From assembly GCA_037478855.1 (NCBI GenBank), contig JBBFLY010000067.1, positions 1-15,979 of the forward strand: DNA of 15,979 bases. The letters are read 5' to 3'. The notes below the pieces were generated by a model that had not been told where the DNA came from, did no database searches, and saw nothing but the letters and a program-made list of their open reading frames with translations. The stretch comes from Rhabdothermincola sp037478855 (GTDB lineage Bacteria; Actinomycetota; Acidimicrobiia; Acidimicrobiales; Acidimicrobilacustridaceae). Made by a program: the position numbers and the translations under genes. Positions 13,488 to 15,979 of the stretch are shown here, piece after piece; positions within the stretch are counted from its first letter, which is position 1; the number at the start of each line of letters is the position of its first letter.

Positions 13488-14674
13488 CCGACGAGCGGTC
13501 GCGAGCCGGTCGACCGCGACGCCACGTCGTCATCGGCCCCGAGCATGTGGGCGTCAAGCCCGCAGGAGGCGGGGCTTCGTCGTCACCGGATCCTCCCGCA
13601 GCGCCGAGCTCGCCACCGCCACCCCCTCCGGCTCCGTCCCCGCGCCCGGGTCCGGCGATGCCCCGAACGCGTCGTCGTCCGGCTCCCCGGCCGGCGGCGG
13701 CCCCGGTCACTGGGCGGGGTGGTCCCTCGCGTGCAGCCGCCCGACGTACGGCTCGGATCGCGGCCACGGTCGGATCACTGCTCGTCGCAGTCGTCGCGGG
13801 CCTCTTCAGCTTCGGCTGGTGGCAGTTCGGTCGGATCGACAAGGTCGCGGTGTCCTCGCTGTCCGCCAGCGGCAGAGGAGGCACGAACTATCTCATCGTC
13901 GGATCCGACTCACGACGCGGGGTCGACCCCTCCGCGCCCAATGCCGGGGCGTTCCTCGGGGAGGCCGTCTCTGGCGAGCGCACTGACACGATCATCGTGC
14001 TGCGGGTGGAGGGCTCGAAGAGCTCCCTGCTGTCGATCCCCCGCGACCTGTGGGTGAAGAACCCCGTGACCGGTGAGATGGGGCGCATCAACTCCGTCTA
14101 CCAGAGCGGACCGGCCGCTCTCGTACGAGCGGTGCGTGACCTCGGCATCCCGGTCCAGCACTACCTGCAGATCGACTTCGTGAGCTTCGCGAAGCTGGTC
14201 GACGCGGTCGGCGGGATCACGGTGCAGTTCCCGCATCCGGCCCGCGACACCCATTCGGGACTCGATGTGCCGAAGGCGGGAGCGGTGACCCTCGACGGCG
14301 CACAGGCGCTCGCCTACGTACGGTCCCGCTACTACGAGGAGCTGGTGGACGGCGTATGGCGCACCGATCCCACCGCGGACCTCGGACGGGTGGAGCGCCA
14401 GCGGGAGTTCCTGCAAGCACTGATGAACCGGATGGCCTCGACCAGGAACCCCTGGACGCTGGCCAGACTGGCCTCGGCCATGGGTGGAGGGATGCGGATC
14501 GACGACCGGCTCACCTACTTCGACGCACTCGGCCTGCTCTGGAACCTCCGCGGCGGGTTCCGGCCCGAGTCGTTCACGCTCCCGGTCACCAACCGGACGA
14601 CCTCAGGCGGAGCGGCCGTGCTCGACCTCGATGTGGCGCGTGCCCGTCCGTTGATCAGCCGCTTCGGTGGCTGA
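13484..14674 (+). CDS. LytR-CpsA-Psr (LCP) family protein
   Basis: A 396-residue membrane-anchored LCP protein. Residues 1-90 are cytoplasmic and strongly Pro/Arg-rich (Pro run at 44-49); 92-113 form the single membrane helix, and the rest is external. LCP motifs in order are NYLIVGSDSRRG (135-146, Asp142), GERTDTIIVLRV (164-175, Asp168), SIPRDLWV (184-191, Arg187 and Asp188), GRINSVY, then DAVGGITVQFPHP and ALAYVRSRYYEE with DLGRVERQREFLQALM. These bind the polyprenyl-pyrophosphate and Mg. LCP enzymes transfer polymers such as arabinogalactan, teichoic acid or capsule from lipid carriers to peptidoglycan. Asp-containing, Arg-rich motifs all seem present, so it is probably active. It overlaps the upstream lipoprotein gene by ATGA. 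The acceptor and donor polymers cannot be read from sequence. Confidence 0.93.
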   Translation: MTDERSRAGRPRRHVVIGPEHVGVKPAGGGASSSPDPPAAPSSPPPPPPAPSPRPGPAMPRTRRRPAPRPAAAPVTGRGGPSRAAARRTARIAATVGSLLVAVVAGLFSFGWWQFGRIDKVAVSSLSASGRGGTNYLIVGSDSRRGVDPSAPNAGAFLGEAVSGERTDTIIVLRVEGSKSSLLSIPRDLWVKNPVTGEMGRINSVYQSGPAALVRAVRDLGIPVQHYLQIDFVSFAKLVDAVGGITVQFPHPARDTHSGLDVPKAGAVTLDGAQALAYVRSRYYEELVDGVWRTDPTADLGRVERQREFLQALMNRMASTRNPWTLARLASAMGGGMRIDDRLTYFDALGLLWNLRGGFRPESFTLPVTNRTTSGGAAVLDLDVARARPLISRFGG

Positions 14675-14682
14675 GCCACCGA
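14664..14682 (+). terminator. Hairpin spanning the LCP stop codon
   Basis: TCGGTGGC (14664-14671) pairs perfectly with GCCACCGA (14675-14682) and the 3-nt loop is the TGA stop codon itself. It sits in the 33-nt gap region before the convergent P450 stop. No T tract follows, so intrinsic termination is unproven. Confidence 0.4.
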
Positions 14683-14707
14683 TCGGGACCTGCGAGCTGC
14701 CGGGTTG

Positions 14708-15979
14708 TCAGTTCCGGACCGGGACGGGCCGGGGGGTGAACGCGGCCTGCATCCGCTTGATGCCGTGGATGAAGGCCGAGCGGAGCATGTCGGGCTCGCT
14801 GGTGGCCTCGATGTCGGGAAGGCGCGAGAGGAGCTCCTCGAACAGCACCCGGATCTCCCGGCGGGCGAGGTTGGCGCCCAGGCAGAAGTGCGGCCCGCCC
14901 GCTCCGAAGCCGACGTGCTCGTTGGGGCTGCGGGTGACATCGAAGCGGAAGGGATCGGTGAACACCCGCTCGTCGCGGTTCGCCGAGTTGTAGAACATCA
15001 CCACCCGGTCACCCTCGGCGATCTCCTGGCCCCCCAACACCGTGCTCTGCGTTGCGGTTCGCCGGAAGTGGATCACCGGGCTGGCCCACCGCACGATCTC
15101 CTCGACCCCGGTGGGGGAGACCCCAGGCAGGTCAGCCAGCCACTTCTGCTTCTCCGCAGGGTTCCGGGTGAGCTGGAGCAGCCCGTGGCTGATCGCGGTG
15201 CGGGTGGTCTCGTTGCCGGCCACCACCAGCAGCACGAAGAACGAGCCCAGCTCGCTCGCGCTCAGGCGCTCACCGTCGACCTCTGCGTGCATGAGCGTGG
15301 TCGTGATGTCGTCGCGCGGGTTCGCCAGGCGCTCCTCGGCCAGCTGCAGGCCGTACTGGAACAGCCCGAAGCCGGCAGCCATGAGGTCCTCGAAGGTGGA
15401 GACGTACTCTGGATCGCCGACCCCGAGGATGACGTTGGTCCAGTCGAAGATCTGTCCCTGGTCCGCCTTCGGGATGCCCATCATCTCGCAGATGATCTGC
15501 AACGGCAGCGCAGCGGCCACCTCGCTCACGAACTCGACCTCGCCTTTCTCGCAGATCGCGTCCACGATGGCGCGAGCCTGCTCGCGCACGTGGTCCTCGA
15601 TGCGGGCCACGTGGCGGGGGGTGAAGCCCCGGTTCACCAGCTTGCGCAGCTTTGTGTGCCTGGGCGCGTCCATGTTGATCATCGAGCCGAGGAACTCGGC
15701 GATCTCCTGGGGGATGTCCCCGATGTTGGTGCCCCCCAGACCGGACGCGAACAGCTCCGGGTGTCGGCTGACGTACATGACGTCGTCGTAGCGGGTGACG
15801 GCCCACCACTCGATCTCGCCCGGGTGTGGGAGCCCGCGGGCGAGGTTCTCCGCGAGCAGCACCGGGTCCGCCAGATCGGGATCGAAGAACGGGAGGCCAC
15901 GCTGGCGTGAGACCGGCAGGTCCCGACGCAGCGCCGCGAACGCCTCCTCGCGCTGGGGCCCCATCCAGAGCGCGGCATC
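14708..15979 (-). CDS. Cytochrome P450, CYP125/CYP142-like (5' end beyond right edge)
   Basis: The frame is open through the right edge; the residues there (DAALWMGPQREEAFAALRRD) are still P450-like, so the true start lies beyond 15979 and the ATG at 15962-15964 is internal. At least 423 residues are present. Key blocks are the C-helix MDAPRHTKLRKLVNRGFTPR, the oxygen-activating I-helix VAGNETTRTAISHG, the ExxR motif in EEIVRWASPV, the AERDERVF-type meander (NRDERVFTDPFRFD), and the haem loop FGAGGPHFCLG with the haem Cys at 14882-14884. It is a soluble, ferredoxin-dependent monooxygenase. C-helix and I-helix wording resembles actinobacterial steroid and lipid hydroxylases, so a sterol, terpene or fatty-acid substrate is likely but not shown. 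It is convergent with the LCP gene. No redox partner gene is seen in the window. Confidence 0.95.
   Translation of the reverse strand, partial: DAALWMGPQREEAFAALRRDLPVSRQRGLPFFDPDLADPVLLAENLARGLPHPGEIEWWAVTRYDDVMYVSRHPELFASGLGGTNIGDIPQEIAEFLGSMINMDAPRHTKLRKLVNRGFTPRHVARIEDHVREQARAIVDAICEKGEVEFVSEVAAALPLQIICEMMGIPKADQGQIFDWTNVILGVGDPEYVSTFEDLMAAGFGLFQYGLQLAEERLANPRDDITTTLMHAEVDGERLSASELGSFFVLLVVAGNETTRTAISHGLLQLTRNPAEKQKWLADLPGVSPTGVEEIVRWASPVIHFRRTATQSTVLGGQEIAEGDRVVMFYNSANRDERVFTDPFRFDVTRSPNEHVGFGAGGPHFCLGANLARREIRVLFEELLSRLPDIEATSEPDMLRSAFIHGIKRMQAAFTPRPVPVRN

Noticed and set aside
14705..15910. Plus-strand frame of 401 codons opposite the P450
   Set aside because: Antisense shadow rich in Leu/His/Asp; the P450 on the minus strand has every expected motif.

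Overview
The window is a GC-rich stretch of about 16 kb from an actinobacterium. Indications are very high G/C at third codon positions, several TANNNT -10 hexamers placed 6-9 nt before start codons (leaderless-type starts), a LytR-CpsA-Psr protein, P450s and many lipid- or xenobiotic-type catabolic genes. The gene mix resembles environmental Acidimicrobiia, but that placement is an inference. I see no rRNA, tRNA, CRISPR array or phage genes.

Left part (1-1076): the C-terminal end of an ISL3-type transposase enters from the left edge. Within about 25 nt it meets a headless, frameshifted FG-GAP/VCBS repeat gene. From 1086 come an intact SDR oxidoreductase and a small cupin related to 2,4'-dihydroxyacetophenone dioxygenases, probably one transcript, facing a convergent exported SGNH/GDSL hydrolase (2436-3110, minus).

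Middle (3111-7044): a mosaic of intact genes and debris. An orphan plus-strand N-terminus (3236-3325) runs directly into an antisense cytochrome P450 remnant (3327-3761), which abuts an intact YibE/F-type membrane protein (3751-5016). An 82-nt scrap of a TetR C-terminus (5054-5135) follows. It is about 95% identical to the end of the intact TetR gene (6424-7044, minus), so two direct repeats bracket a gene for an exported, extremely histidine-rich protein (5227-6336). This bracketed His-rich gene beside a YibE/F transporter-like protein is the most unusual part of the window; a metal-related role is only a hypothesis.

Right part (7058-15979): TetR is divergent from a crotonase-family gene whose two canonical catalytic glutamates are missing. 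The shared intergenic region holds inverted repeats that could be operators. Next is an N-acyl-D-amino-acid deacylase-type amidohydrolase with a perfect 6+3+6 palindrome at its probable -10/start site, meeting a convergent type I sulfatase only 4 bp away. Divergent from the sulfatase lies a soluble class III adenylate cyclase, then a DUF4352-type lipoprotein overlapping an LCP (cell-wall ligase type) gene by ATGA. A convergent P450 runs off the right edge. The theme is uptake and catabolism of lipids or xenobiotics (P450, crotonase, SDR, cupin, sulfatase, amidohydrolase) with envelope genes mixed in.
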